Below, piece after piece: positions 17,358-25,936 of a stretch of 29,005 nt of DNA. The notes below the pieces were generated by a model. It saw only the letters and a list, made by a program, of their open reading frames with translations. It was not told the DNA's origin and searched no databases. Source of the stretch: Enterocloster aldenensis (lineage in GTDB: Bacteria; Bacillota; Clostridia; Lachnospirales; Lachnospiraceae); NCBI RefSeq assembly GCF_003434055.1, contig NZ_QVEX01000031.1:1-29005 (forward strand), written 5' to 3'. Numbering within the stretch: the first letter of the stretch is position 1; every line of letters begins with the position of its first letter. A program made the translations under genes and the position numbers.

Positions 17358-18737
17358 ATGAGGACAGATACAATTGCAGCCATTGCCACTGGAATGTGCA
17401 ATTCGGGAATCGGGATTGTAAGGATCAGCGGCAATGAGGCATTTACTGTGATTGATAAGTTATACAGGAATAAGGACGGCAGGAAGGTAAAGGTAAGCCA
17501 GTCCAGATCCCATACGGTCCATTATGGATTTATCTATGATGGGGATGAGAAAGTGGATGAGGCCCTTGTGCTGATCATGAAAGGGCCCCACAGTTATACG
17601 GCTGAGGATACGGTGGAGATTGACTGCCATGGGGGTATCCTGATGGTAAAGAAGATACTGGAGGCGGTCATCCATGCAGGCGCCAGGACGGCGGAGCCGG
17701 GAGAATTTACAAAGAGGGCGTTCCTCAATGGCAGGATTGATCTGTCCCAGGCCGAGGCCGTGGCGGATGTGATTAATGCCACCAATGAGTATGCGCTGAA
17801 AAGTTCGGTGAGCCAGTTGAGCGGTTCTGTATCAAAGCGCATAAAGGAACTGAGAAGCCGGATTCTGTATCAGATTGCATTTATAGAATCCGCACTGGAC
17901 GATCCGGAACATATTTCCCTGGATGGGTACGATGGGAAGCTTATGGAGCTGCTGAATCCCATGGTGGAGGAAGTAGAGGGTCTGCTGGCGTCAGCGGACG
18001 ACGGCCGGGTCATGACAGAAGGGGTTAAGACAGTTATACTTGGCAAGCCAAATGCGGGAAAATCCTCCCTGATGAACGTGCTTTTAGGGGAGGAGAGGGC
18101 CATTGTAACTGAAATAGCCGGAACCACCAGGGATACGCTGGAGGAGCATATCTATCTTCAGGGAATCAGCCTTAACGTGGTGGACACGGCCGGTATCAGG
18201 GATACTGAGGATGTGGTGGAGAAGATTGGCGTTGACAGGGCCAGGCGGGCTGCCGGTGACGCGGACCTTATCATATTCGTGGTAGACGGCTCGCGTCCAC
18301 TGGATGAAAGCGACAGGGAAATCATGGATTTCATCCGCGGCAGGAAGTCCATTATCCTTTTGAATAAATCCGATCTTGAGATTGTGGTGGGTAAGGATGA
18401 ACTGGAAGGCATGTCGGGACAGAAGGTGATTCCTGTATCCGCCAAGGAGGAGCAGGGGATTGAGGAGCTGGAGCAGGAGATTAAACGGCTCTTTTATCGT
18501 GGAGAACTTAAGTTTAACGACCAGGTCTATATAACAAATGTAAGGCATAAGGAGGCACTGGAACAGACCCTTAGGAGCCTTATGATGGTAAAGAGGAGTA
18601 TTGAGGATTGTATGCCGGAGGATTTTTATTCCATTGACCTTATGGACGCATATGAACAGCTGGGGCTGATTACAGGGGAAGCAGTGGACGATGATTTGGT
18701 GAATGAGATATTTGCCAGATTCTGTATGGGAAAATGA
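17358..18737 (+). CDS. mnmE: tRNA uridine-5-carboxymethylaminomethyl modification GTPase MnmE
   Basis: MnmE (TrmE) works with MnmG to modify U34 in the wobble position of several tRNAs. I start at ATG 17358 (MRTDTIAAIATGM, 459 aa), 6 nt after AAAGGA. The frame continues upstream to 17286, but that would overlap the terminator. The N-terminal folate-binding domain has EPGEFTKRAFLNGRIDLSQA, and the GTPase domain has G1 GKPNAGKS (229-236), GTTRDT, DTAG and NKSD. The protein ends in the catalytic FCMGK. Length is standard. mnmG follows after 26 bp. Confidence 0.97.
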   Translation: MRTDTIAAIATGMCNSGIGIVRISGNEAFTVIDKLYRNKDGRKVKVSQSRSHTVHYGFIYDGDEKVDEALVLIMKGPHSYTAEDTVEIDCHGGILMVKKILEAVIHAGARTAEPGEFTKRAFLNGRIDLSQAEAVADVINATNEYALKSSVSQLSGSVSKRIKELRSRILYQIAFIESALDDPEHISLDGYDGKLMELLNPMVEEVEGLLASADDGRVMTEGVKTVILGKPNAGKSSLMNVLLGEERAIVTEIAGTTRDTLEEHIYLQGISLNVVDTAGIRDTEDVVEKIGVDRARRAAGDADLIIFVVDGSRPLDESDREIMDFIRGRKSIILLNKSDLEIVVGKDELEGMSGQKVIPVSAKEEQGIEELEQEIKRLFYRGELKFNDQVYITNVRHKEALEQTLRSLMMVKRSIEDCMPEDFYSIDLMDAYEQLGLITGEAVDDDLVNEIFARFCMGK

Positions 18738-18763
18738 TTGAAATGAAAGAGGAATGAAAGCGT

Positions 18764-20641
18764 ATGCCATATTTGGAAGAAACCTATGATATCATTGTTG
18801 TGGGGGCCGGACATGCAGGCTGCGAGGCAGCCCTTGCCGGCGCAAGGCTGGGCCTTGAAACCATCATGTTTACGGTCAGTGTGGACAGCATTGCCCTGAT
18901 GCCCTGTAATCCCAATGTGGGAGGCAGTTCAAAAGGCCACCTTGTAAGGGAACTGGATGCCCTTGGCGGGGAAATGGGAAAGAATATTGACAAGTCATTT
19001 ATCCAGTCCAAGATGCTGAATGAATCCAAGGGCCCTGCAGTGCATTCCCTTAGGGCCCAGGCAGATAAGCAGGATTACAGCAGGCAGATGAGGAGAACCC
19101 TGGAGAATACGGAGCATCTTACCATACGACAGGCCGAGGTGTCGGAGCTTGTTGTTGAAGAAGGGGAAATCAGGGGCGTCAAGACATTTTCAGGAGCATT
19201 GTATAAGGGGAAATGCGTCATACTCTGCACAGGTACTTATCTGAAGGCAAGGTGTATCTACGGTGATGTCAGCAACCCTACAGGACCTAACGGGCTGCAG
19301 GCAGCCAACCACCTGACGGATTCCCTTAAGGCCAATGGGATTGAGATGTTCCGGTTTAAGACAGGTACCCCGGCCAGGGTGGATAAAAGAAGCATTGATT
19401 TTTCCAGAATGGAAGAGCAGCAGGGGGATGAGCGCGTGGTTCCTTTTTCTTTTTCAACAGACCCTGAAAGCGTGCAGAAGGAACAGGTGTCCTGCTGGCT
19501 GACCTATACCAATGAGAGGACCCATGGCATCATACGTGATAACCTGGACCGGTCCCCCCTGTTTTCAGGGGCCATTGAAGGCACAGGACCAAGGTATTGC
19601 CCATCCATTGAAGATAAGGTGGTGAAGTTCCCGGACAAGGAGCGGCACCAGGTCTTTGTGGAACCGGAAGGTCTTTATACCAATGAAATGTATCTGGGAG
19701 GCATGAGCAGTTCCCTTCCCGAGGATGTACAGTATGCAATGTACCGTACCGTGCCTGGGCTTGAGAAGGTTAAGATTGTCAGAAATGCATATGCAATTGA
19801 ATATGACTGCATCAATTCCCTGCAGTTAAAGCCGACCTTGGAATTTAAGAAGATATCAGGCCTGTTCGCAGGAGGGCAGTTTAACGGCAGTTCCGGGTAT
19901 GAGGAAGCTGCGGTCCAGGGATTTATGGCAGGTGTGAATGCTGCAATGAAAATCATGGGAAGGGAACAGGTGGTCCTGGACCGGTCCCAGGCATATATCG
20001 GTGTGCTGATTGACGATCTGGTCACCAAGGAGAACCATGAGCCATACAGGATGATGACATCCAGGGCGGAGTACAGGCTGCTTTTAAGGCAGGATAATGC
20101 GGATATCCGTCTGAGGAAAATAGGCCATGAGATTGGACTTGTCACTGATAAGGAGTATGAGGATCTTCTTATTAAGATGGATGAGATTGAACGTGAGATA
20201 AAACGACTTCAGGCAACGGTAGTTGGTGTGAATCCCACCACGCAGGGATTTATGGAAAAATATGGAAGTACCTTACTGAAATCAGGTATAAGCCTGGCAG
20301 AGCTGGTAAAACGGCCGGAACTGGATTATGAGAAGTTATCAGAGCTGGATAGGGACCGGCCACTGCTGTCAGCTGAGGTAAGGGAACAGGTCAATATTGA
20401 AATTAAGTATGAAGGATATATTAAGCGCCAGTACCAGCAGGTAGAGCAGTATAAAAAGCTGGAAGGAAAAAGGCTTCCTGAAGATTTTGATTATTCCCAG
20501 GTAAAAAGCCTTCGAAGGGAGGCCGTACAAAAACTGAACAAGGTACAGCCAGCAACCATTGGACAGGCATCCCGTATATCAGGTGTATCACCGGCAGATA
20601 TATCTGTCCTGCTGGTACACTTTGCGAGAAAGCAGCAGTGA
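18764..20641 (+). CDS. mnmG: tRNA uridine-5-carboxymethylaminomethyl modification enzyme MnmG
   Basis: MnmG (GidA) is the FAD- and NADH-dependent partner of MnmE in wobble-uridine modification. The 625-aa protein has the FAD-binding [10 protein letters not shown] (14-23), [19 protein letters not shown], the family block [10 protein letters not shown], and [13 protein letters not shown] in the second nucleotide-binding region. The C-terminal helical MnmE-binding domain has [15 protein letters not shown] at its start. Length matches full-length MnmG. GAGGAA is about 9 nt before the ATG. The stop lies 14 bp before the rsmG start. Confidence 0.97.
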   Translation: MPYLEETYDIIVVGAGHAGCEAALAGARLGLETIMFTVSVDSIALMPCNPNVGGSSKGHLVRELDALGGEMGKNIDKSFIQSKMLNESKGPAVHSLRAQADKQDYSRQMRRTLENTEHLTIRQAEVSELVVEEGEIRGVKTFSGALYKGKCVILCTGTYLKARCIYGDVSNPTGPNGLQAANHLTDSLKANGIEMFRFKTGTPARVDKRSIDFSRMEEQQGDERVVPFSFSTDPESVQKEQVSCWLTYTNERTHGIIRDNLDRSPLFSGAIEGTGPRYCPSIEDKVVKFPDKERHQVFVEPEGLYTNEMYLGGMSSSLPEDVQYAMYRTVPGLEKVKIVRNAYAIEYDCINSLQLKPTLEFKKISGLFAGGQFNGSSGYEEAAVQGFMAGVNAAMKIMGREQVVLDRSQAYIGVLIDDLVTKENHEPYRMMTSRAEYRLLLRQDNADIRLRKIGHEIGLVTDKEYEDLLIKMDEIEREIKRLQATVVGVNPTTQGFMEKYGSTLLKSGISLAELVKRPELDYEKLSELDRDRPLLSAEVREQVNIEIKYEGYIKRQYQQVEQYKKLEGKRLPEDFDYSQVKSLRREAVQKLNKVQPATIGQASRISGVSPADISVLLVHFARKQQ

Positions 20642-20655
20642 GAGGATTAAATGAT

Positions 20656-21405
20656 ATGACAGAGACATTTCGCATCCAGATGATGCAGGAATCAGCACAG
20701 TTGGGCATCACGCTCAGCGATTCCCAGTTGGAACAGTTTTATTCTTATTATGAAATGCTGGTGGAAAAAAATAAGGTAATGAATCTTACCGCTATTACGG
20801 AAGAGTGCGAGGTTGTGACAAAACATTTTAGTGACAGCTTGTCACTATTTGGCCTGTTAAGAGAAATGCAGGCTGGCGGTGATGCATGGTATAAGACATG
20901 TAATGTGATTGATGTAGGCACAGGAGCTGGTTTTCCTGGGATTCCCTTAAAGATAGTTTTTCCTGAATTAAGGGTGACGTTGCTGGATTCTTTAAATAAA
21001 AGGGTTATATGGCTGAAGGAAGTATGTACAGATCTAGGCCTTGAAGGGGTTTGTTTTGTGCATGGGCGGGCAGAAGACATAGGACGTCAGGCAGAACATA
21101 GGGAGATGTATGATTTGTGTGTATCCAGGGCAGTAGCCAACCTATCGAGTCTTTCCGAATATTGTATGCCTTTTGTTAAGGTGGGAGGATATTTTATTCC
21201 ATATAAATCAGGCGAGATAGATGAGGAGCTGAATCAGGCAAAGAAGGCAATTGGAATTTTGGGCGGAAAGCTGAAATCCGTTGAGAAATTTGTGCTGCCA
21301 GGCACTGATGCTGCCAGATCCCTTGTGATGATTGAGAAGGTGAAGCCTGTTTCAAAGAAGTATCCTAGGAAGGCGGGATTGCCTACTAAGGAGCCGTTGA
21401 AGTAG
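20656..21405 (+). CDS. rsmG: 16S rRNA (guanine-N7)-methyltransferase RsmG
   Basis: RsmG (GidB) uses S-adenosylmethionine to methylate N7 of G527 (E. coli numbering) in 16S rRNA; loss in other bacteria gives low-level streptomycin resistance. I start at ATG 20656 (MTETFRIQMMQ, 249 aa), about 10 nt after GAGG; a GTG overlapping the mnmG stop is less likely. The SAM site is VIDVGTGAGFPGIPLKI, followed by LLDSLNKRVIWL and VSRAVANLSSLSEY. It is the last gene of the mnmE-mnmG-rsmG run. Directly after it come a G-rich tract and a parS-containing palindrome that may end transcription. Confidence 0.96.
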   Translation: MTETFRIQMMQESAQLGITLSDSQLEQFYSYYEMLVEKNKVMNLTAITEECEVVTKHFSDSLSLFGLLREMQAGGDAWYKTCNVIDVGTGAGFPGIPLKIVFPELRVTLLDSLNKRVIWLKEVCTDLGLEGVCFVHGRAEDIGRQAEHREMYDLCVSRAVANLSSLSEYCMPFVKVGGYFIPYKSGEIDEELNQAKKAIGILGGKLKSVEKFVLPGTDAARSLVMIEKVKPVSKKYPRKAGLPTKEPLK

Positions 21406-21406
21406 T

Positions 21407-21443
21407 GGGGTGTAAAAAGGGGAGTTAAGGGGTGCAATGGGGG
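21407..21443 (+). other. G-quadruplex-capable tract after rsmG
   Basis: Four runs of at least four G lie on the plus strand: 21407-21410, 21419-21422, 21429-21432 and 21439-21443, separated by 8, 6 and 6 nt. It begins 2 nt after the rsmG stop, so it would be in the mRNA 3' end and on the non-template strand. The first loop is one longer than the usual 7-nt limit. Folding is inferred. Confidence 0.5.
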
Positions 21444-21502
21444 AGTTAGGGATTTTAGGTGATTTTTGAGGGATTTAAGTATATATTTAGGGCGATAGAG
21501 AG

Positions 21503-21530
21503 ATAGTAGATAAGAAATAGTAGATAAGAA
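21503..21530 (+). repeat. 14-bp tandem duplication
   Basis: ATAGTAGATAAGAA occurs twice head to tail (21503-21516, 21517-21530), followed by a partial third copy. It lies in non-coding DNA between the G-rich tract and parS1. No function is evident. Confidence 0.6.
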
Positions 21531-21576
21531 ATAGATTGGGATTGAATTAGGTTTGGATAGGATTCTAATAGGGAAG

Positions 21577-21616
21577 AAGGTTTTTGGATGTTTCACGTGA
21601 AACATTCAAAAACCTT
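21577..21616. promoter_or_regulatory. parS: parS site 1 within a 40-bp palindrome
   Basis: The exact 16-bp parS consensus TGTTTCACGTGAAACA is at 21589-21604. Symmetry extends to 40 bp: AAGGTTTTTG (21577-21586) pairs with CAAAAACCTT (21607-21616), with one mismatch (21587 and 21606). ParB binds parS and spreads to build the segregation complex. As RNA the palindrome would form a long hairpin, so it may also terminate rsmG. Confidence 0.95.
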
Positions 21617-21672
21617 CCTTTATATTTTTATATATTTGATGTCATTCATATATTTAATATTTCCTATTTATA

Positions 21673-21924
21673 ATTAATGACGCTCATATGATTAATGACG
21701 CTCATATAAATAATATCTTTCATATTATTGACATCTCCCATATTATCAACATCACATATATTATTGATACCTCTTATGCTATTGATATCTTAAATACTAT
21801 TAATATCACTTATACTATTGACATCTTCCATATTATTGACATTTCATATATTATTAAAATTTCCCATATTATTGATATCTCATATATTGTTAATACTTCA
21901 TATATTTTAGATATTATAGATATT
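21673..21924 (+). repeat. 18-bp degenerate tandem repeat, 14 copies
   Basis: The stretch divides into 14 consecutive units of exactly 18 bp. The first two are almost identical (ATTAATGACGCTCATATG/A) and later ones approximate ATTGATATCTCATATATT. It is strongly A/T-rich. One frame (21688-21939, 83 codons) stays open through all copies and would encode a hexapeptide like I-I-D-I-S-H/Y, but it has no ribosome-binding site. I therefore treat it as a DNA repeat. No spacers are present, so it is not a CRISPR array. Confidence 0.85.
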
Positions 21925-22039
21925 TTTTACTCTTTTTAGGCTTTTCACTCTTTTAAAACTTATTGTATCTACATATAATGCTAATACTTAAATGTATTTA
22001 AGCTTTCATCATACTAATTATTTATTAGTGAAAATTATG

Positions 22040-22870
22040 TCAGCCAGCGGCTTCTCTCATCATGTGGATTTCTCTCGCATATCCATCTAAGTCATTAGGG
22101 GTCTCCATATAAAAGGGAAGCTTACCTAATATGGGATGGGTTACTATTCTCTTGAATGTATCAATTCCAATATATCCCTCCCCCAGCTTTGCATGTCTGT
22201 CTTTATGCGCGCCTAAAGGATTTTGACTATCGTTCAAATGGATTGCTTTTAAACGGTTAATTCCAATAATTCGGTCAAATTCGTTTAATACATCGTCTAA
22301 ATGATTGACAATATCATATCCTCCATCCCATACATGGCATGTGTCAAGACACACGCCCATGTGGTCAGATAAATCGACTAAATCCAATATCTGTTTAAGC
22401 TCTTCAAAACATCCCCCAATTTCGCTGCCTTTACCAGCCATGGTCTCCAGCAGGACAGTGGTGGTTTGGTCTGGGGAAAGTATTTCATTGAGCATTTGGG
22501 ATATATATTCAATACCTGTTTTAACGCCCTGCTTGACATGGCAGCCAGGGTGAAAGTTATACATGTTACCTGGAGTGTATTCCATCCGCGCGAGATCATC
22601 AGCCATGGTTCTTTTTGCAAAGTCCCGAAGTTTTGGGTCTGCAGAACATGCATTTAAAGTATAAGGAGCATGGGCCAGAAGAGGAGTAATGTCCTTCTCT
22701 TTTGCTGTTGTTAAAAAGCGTTCCACATCCTTCTTATTAATTGCTTTTGCATTGCCGCCTCTTGGATTGCGGGTGAAGAACTGAAATGTATTAGCGTCGA
22801 TAGCTATGGCATCTTTTGCCATGGATTCGTATCCTTTTGATGAGGATAAATGGCATCCTATTCGTATCAT
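22040..22870 (-). CDS. nfo: Endonuclease IV (AP endonuclease)
   Basis: Nfo cuts DNA 5' to abasic sites during base-excision repair, using three zinc ions in a TIM barrel. The 276-aa protein carries all nine expected zinc ligands: His67 (HAPY), His107 (FHPG), Glu142 (LLETMAGKG), Asp176 and His179 (CLDTCHVWD), His211 (IHLNDS), Asp224 and His226 ([10 protein letters not shown]) and Glu256 (METP). Length is typical. AAAGGAA is 7 nt before the ATG. It is on the minus strand, opposite to its neighbours and to fork movement, in a stretch between rsmG and parA where noc or nothing lies in many Firmicutes. No clear promoter is seen. Confidence 0.96.
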   Translation of the reverse strand: MIRIGCHLSSSKGYESMAKDAIAIDANTFQFFTRNPRGGNAKAINKKDVERFLTTAKEKDITPLLAHAPYTLNACSADPKLRDFAKRTMADDLARMEYTPGNMYNFHPGCHVKQGVKTGIEYISQMLNEILSPDQTTTVLLETMAGKGSEIGGCFEELKQILDLVDLSDHMGVCLDTCHVWDGGYDIVNHLDDVLNEFDRIIGINRLKAIHLNDSQNPLGAHKDRHAKLGEGYIGIDTFKRIVTHPILGKLPFYMETPNDLDGYAREIHMMREAAG

Positions 22871-22920
22871 ATGTTATTCCTTTCTGCATTAAGTAATGGT
22901 AAGTAAATGAAATGTTATAT

Positions 22921-22956
22921 ATAATAAAAAAGGTCCGGACAGTAATTATCCGAACC
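22921..22956 (-). terminator. Terminator of the hydrolase gene
   Basis: On the minus strand GGTTCGG (22956-22950) and CCGGACC (22938-22932) pair, with one G-U in RNA and an 11-nt loop, followed by TTTTTTATTAT. It lies downstream of the hydrolase stop, with parS2 between them. Confidence 0.75.
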
Positions 22957-22960
22957 GGAA

Positions 22961-22976
22961 TGTTTCACGTGAAACA
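22961..22976. promoter_or_regulatory. parS: parS site 2
   Basis: Exact TGTTTCACGTGAAACA, 10 bp beyond the hydrolase stop and just before its terminator. It is 1,372 bp from parS1 and 1,116 bp from parS3. It is a predicted ParB-binding site. Confidence 0.97.
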
Positions 22977-22986
22977 TTAACTGCTT

Positions 22987-23937
22987 TTAAGATAAGAATG
23001 TTTTAATCAAGTCATATATCTCAGCAGGCTTTTCCATATGGGGAAGGTGCTTGGTATTTGCAACAGTCGCTGTTTCTACTGCTGGATTATATTCTTTATA
23101 TTCATTCATACATTCATCAATATATTCCAGAGCTCCTCCTCCAATGAGATAAATACTGTTATCTATTTTCTTTAATGCATTGACAATGTTACATTTTATA
23201 TAGTTGCATTCAATGCTTGCATATACAGACTTTGGCGATTCACCCAAGTGGGCAGCTTCGTGATATGCATCAATCAATCCAGCTTTTACTGAATATGGAT
23301 TATAAAAATAGTTAGTCATAAAATCCTTTGTAATGGCTTGTTTACTACAGGAAATATGATATATGAGGGTTCCTACAATTGGAAGATCCAACATAAATTT
23401 ATATAACTTGGCATTCTTTCCCGGAACCTGACAACAGGAGAGGATACTTTCAGGGTTAATAAACATAAGCTGATTAAATAACTCAGGAGAGTTACAGCAG
23501 GCCATAATCCCTAAGGCAGTGGAGGAACCGGTTGCAACCATATCTGTTCTGTGTCCAATCTCGGATTTAATAAAATCACATAATAACTGTACATAGAGAT
23601 AATTAGTATATGTCAGGTTGGGTTTCTCCGAGCGGCCAAATCCTAATAAATCAATGGTGTATACAGTATATGACTCAGCTAATTTACCTGCCAGGTTTTT
23701 CCACTCATGGCTGCTTGAAGCAGGACTTAAATCATGTACTAGCAGAATCGGTTTGCCTGCACCGGACTTTGTATAATGGATATTACCAAGACGCCACTTA
23801 TAACATAAAGCCTCTGGTTCTCCTAAAACATTCCGTGAAGTCGCGGACAGCTTAATTGCTTTATTAATAAGAGCAGTGGTAGTAGCTGCTCCTGCTGAAA
23901 GTATAAGTAAGGTTAATAATTTGTTCCTTGTTTTCAT
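22987..23937 (-). CDS. Alpha/beta-fold hydrolase with N-terminal membrane anchor
   Basis: This 316-aa protein starts with a lysine/arginine pair and a hydrophobic stretch (about 7-24), likely an uncleaved signal-anchor, so it may act outside the membrane. The fold is recognisable from PILLVHDLSP (63-72), YTIDLLGFGRSEKP (93-106), the nucleophile elbow ATGSSTALG (Ser139 as likely nucleophile) and a C-terminal KHLPHMEKP with His297. The elbow is GxSxA, not GxSxG, and the usual Asp before the His motif is not clear, so activity is uncertain. Substrate unknown. GGAG lies 11 nt before the ATG. It has its own promoter (24003-24031) and points away from parA. Confidence 0.75.
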   Translation of the reverse strand: MKTRNKLLTLLILSAGAATTTALINKAIKLSATSRNVLGEPEALCYKWRLGNIHYTKSGAGKPILLVHDLSPASSSHEWKNLAGKLAESYTVYTIDLLGFGRSEKPNLTYTNYLYVQLLCDFIKSEIGHRTDMVATGSSTALGIMACCNSPELFNQLMFINPESILSCCQVPGKNAKLYKFMLDLPIVGTLIYHISCSKQAITKDFMTNYFYNPYSVKAGLIDAYHEAAHLGESPKSVYASIECNYIKCNIVNALKKIDNSIYLIGGGALEYIDECMNEYKEYNPAVETATVANTKHLPHMEKPAEIYDLIKTFLS

Positions 23938-24002
23938 TCAATTATAATCTCCTGAACTTCGTCATATCATACCATTTGAATAAGAGTTGTTTTGCTTTAT
24001 CT

Positions 24003-24031
24003 ATTATAATACAAGCCGGGGGCTATTACAA
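24003..24031 (-). promoter_or_regulatory. Promoter of the hydrolase gene
   Basis: On the minus strand TTGTAA (24026-24031), a 17-bp spacer and TATAAT (24003-24008) form a plausible sigma-A promoter about 65 bp before the ATG at 23937. It is divergent from parA. Confidence 0.6.
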
Positions 24032-24071
24032 TGTTTAGAGAATTAAATTATTCTTAAGAGTTTTCAGACAG

Positions 24072-24097
24072 AAAAATGTTTCACGTGAAACATTTTT
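24072..24097. promoter_or_regulatory. parS: parS site 3 in the parA upstream region
   Basis: Exact TGTTTCACGTGAAACA at 24077-24092, with symmetric A5/T5 extensions giving a 26-bp perfect palindrome. It lies between the divergent hydrolase and parA promoters, about 70 bp upstream of the parA -10, so ParB bound here could affect both. Confidence 0.97.
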
Positions 24098-24158
24098 TGT
24101 TTAAAATGAGAAAAATACGAGTTTCTTTTATTTTGTCATAGGAAAAGAAATGGAGTTG

Positions 24159-24167
24159 TGATATAAT
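24159..24167 (+). promoter_or_regulatory. Extended -10 promoter of parA
   Basis: TGATATAAT is an extended -10 element (TG, one base, TATAAT at 24162-24167). No good -35 is found at 16-18 bp. It lies about 52 bp upstream of the parA ATG. Confidence 0.55.
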
Positions 24168-24219
24168 CGTAAAAGTAATCGAAGAAAGATTTGTTTTTTC
24201 GAGAAAGGAATCAATACAA

Positions 24220-24990
24220 ATGGGACGAATAATAACAATAACCAACCAGAAAGGCGGGGTTGGCAAAACTACAACAGCCATTAATCTTTCTGCCTGTTTG
24301 GCTGAAGCAGGACAAAAGGTCCTGTTGGTGGACTTTGATCCTCAGGGCAATGCCAGCAGCGGTTTGGGACTGGAACGGGAAGACTTTAATAAGACAGTAT
24401 ACGATATGCTGATTGAGGAAGCTCCTGCTGATGAATGTATCGTAAAGGAAATACAGCCAAATCTGGATGTCCTTCCTTCTGATATGAACCTGGCTGGAGC
24501 TGAAATTGAGTTTCAGGAAGTAGAAGAAAAGGAAAGACTGCTCAGCATCTATTTAAATCAAGTTCGTGATACATATGATTTTATTCTGATTGACTGTCCC
24601 CCATCGTTGAATATACTGACAATCAATGCATTAACAGCAGCAGATACAGTATTGGTCCCAATACAATGTGAATATTATGCCCTGGAAGGATTAAGCCAGG
24701 TTTTAAAGACAGTAGATCTTGTAAAAAGAAAATTAAATCCGGATTTAGAGTTGGAAGGTGTTGTATTTACCATGTATGATGCCAGGACAAACCTTTCCAT
24801 TGAAGTGGTGGAAAGTGTTAAAAGCAGTCTGAACCGTACCATATACAAAACCATTATTCCAAGGAATGTCCGTCTGGCAGAAGCACCAAGCCATGGAATG
24901 TCCATTAACCTTTATGATTCCAGATCAACAGGTGCTGAAAGCTACCGGTTGCTGGCAGCAGAAGTAATGAGCAGAGGAGAAGAGTTGTAA
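24220..24990 (+). CDS. parA: Chromosome-partitioning ATPase ParA (Soj)
   Basis: ParA is a deviant-Walker ATPase that binds DNA as an ATP dimer and, stimulated by ParB, helps separate newly copied origins; in B. subtilis Soj also modulates DnaA. The 256-aa protein has the deviant Walker A KGGVGKTT (11-18), VDFDPQGNASSGLG for the A' motif, and Walker B FILIDCPPSLNILT. AAAGGA lies upstream of the ATG. Its stop codon overlaps the parB start by one base (TAATG), so the two are translationally coupled. Confidence 0.96.
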   Translation: MGRIITITNQKGGVGKTTTAINLSACLAEAGQKVLLVDFDPQGNASSGLGLEREDFNKTVYDMLIEEAPADECIVKEIQPNLDVLPSDMNLAGAEIEFQEVEEKERLLSIYLNQVRDTYDFILIDCPPSLNILTINALTAADTVLVPIQCEYYALEGLSQVLKTVDLVKRKLNPDLELEGVVFTMYDARTNLSIEVVESVKSSLNRTIYKTIIPRNVRLAEAPSHGMSINLYDSRSTGAESYRLLAAEVMSRGEEL

Positions 24991-25913
24991 TGGCTAAAAA
25001 GGGATTAGGAAAAGGCCTGGGTGCCATATTTGGTGAAGATGTAATAAAAGAAAGCGAAGAGGACATTGCAAAGGCAAAGGCAGCTGCAGTTGATAAAGGG
25101 GAAGAGATGACCAGTGAACGTATGGTGAAGCTGGCGTTGATTGAGCCTAATAAGGATCAGCCAAGAAAGGACTTTAATGAGGAACAGCTAAGGGAATTGG
25201 CTGATTCCATTAAGCGGTATGGTGTATTGCAGCCGCTTCTGGTTCAGAAAAAAGGAAATTTCTATGAGATTATAGCCGGCGAACGCAGATGGCGTGCCGC
25301 AAAGATGGCTGGTTTAAAGGAAATTCCTGTTGTGCTGAGAGAATATACCAAGCAGGAAGGCATGGAAATCGCTCTGATTGAGAATGTACAGAGAGAGGAT
25401 TTAAACCCCATTGAGGAAGCGCTGGCGTATCAGCAGCTTGTAAAAGAATTTCATCTGACCCAGGAAGAGATTGCAGAAAGGGTTGCAAAGAACAGGGCCA
25501 CCATAACAAACTCCATGCGTCTTTTGAAGTTGGATGAACAGATTCAGGAAATGTTGATTCAAAACATGATATCCAGCGGTCATGCAAGGGCCTTGCTTTC
25601 CCTGGATGATAAAGGACTGCAGCTTAAGGCGGCTAAAATGATTCTGGATGGAGGCATGAGCGTAAGGGAAACCGAACGCCTTGTAAAGAAGCTGGCCAGG
25701 GAAGCCGAGGATGATGGCAGTGATAAAAAGGACAAGAAAAAGGATGAGGCCTTAGCTATCATATACCAGAATTTGGAAGAGAGAATGAAGAGTATTATGG
25801 GCACTAAGGTCAGTATCCATAATAAAGATAAAAATAAAGGCCGGATAGAAATTGAATATTATTCAGAAGCAGAACTGGAGCGGATTGTGGAGATGATTGA
25901 ATCTATTCGTTAG
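24990..25913 (+). CDS. parB: Chromosome-partitioning protein ParB (Spo0J)
   Basis: ParB binds parS, loads as a CTP-dependent clamp and recruits SMC and ParA. The 307-aa protein begins MAKKGLGKGLGAIF, the family N-terminus that stimulates ParA. The CTPase domain has the motif GERRWRAA, then ENVQREDLNPIEEA, followed by the parS-reading helix-turn-helix LTQEEIAERVAKNRATITNS. A charged linker and C-terminal dimerisation region follow. It sits beside three exact parS copies, its expected targets. There is no noc paralogue in the window. Confidence 0.97.
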   Translation: MAKKGLGKGLGAIFGEDVIKESEEDIAKAKAAAVDKGEEMTSERMVKLALIEPNKDQPRKDFNEEQLRELADSIKRYGVLQPLLVQKKGNFYEIIAGERRWRAAKMAGLKEIPVVLREYTKQEGMEIALIENVQREDLNPIEEALAYQQLVKEFHLTQEEIAERVAKNRATITNSMRLLKLDEQIQEMLIQNMISSGHARALLSLDDKGLQLKAAKMILDGGMSVRETERLVKKLAREAEDDGSDKKDKKKDEALAIIYQNLEERMKSIMGTKVSIHNKDKNKGRIEIEYYSEAELERIVEMIESIR

Positions 25914-25936
25914 ACACAAAGGAGTGAAGATATACA

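Noticed and set aside
21234..21605. 123-codon minus-strand frame beginning MFHVKH
   Set aside because: The start is the parS palindrome read as codons (a common artefact), and the frame runs antisense into rsmG.
21673..21924. Plasmid-type iterons or CRISPR
   Set aside because: 18-bp units are contiguous and diverged, no rep gene is nearby, and the chromosomal oriC is clearly at dnaA.
21688..21939. 83-codon hexapeptide-repeat ORF as a gene
   Set aside because: No ribosome-binding site or promoter is visible, and an 18-bp period keeps any stop-free frame open; kept only as a repeat with a coding possibility noted.
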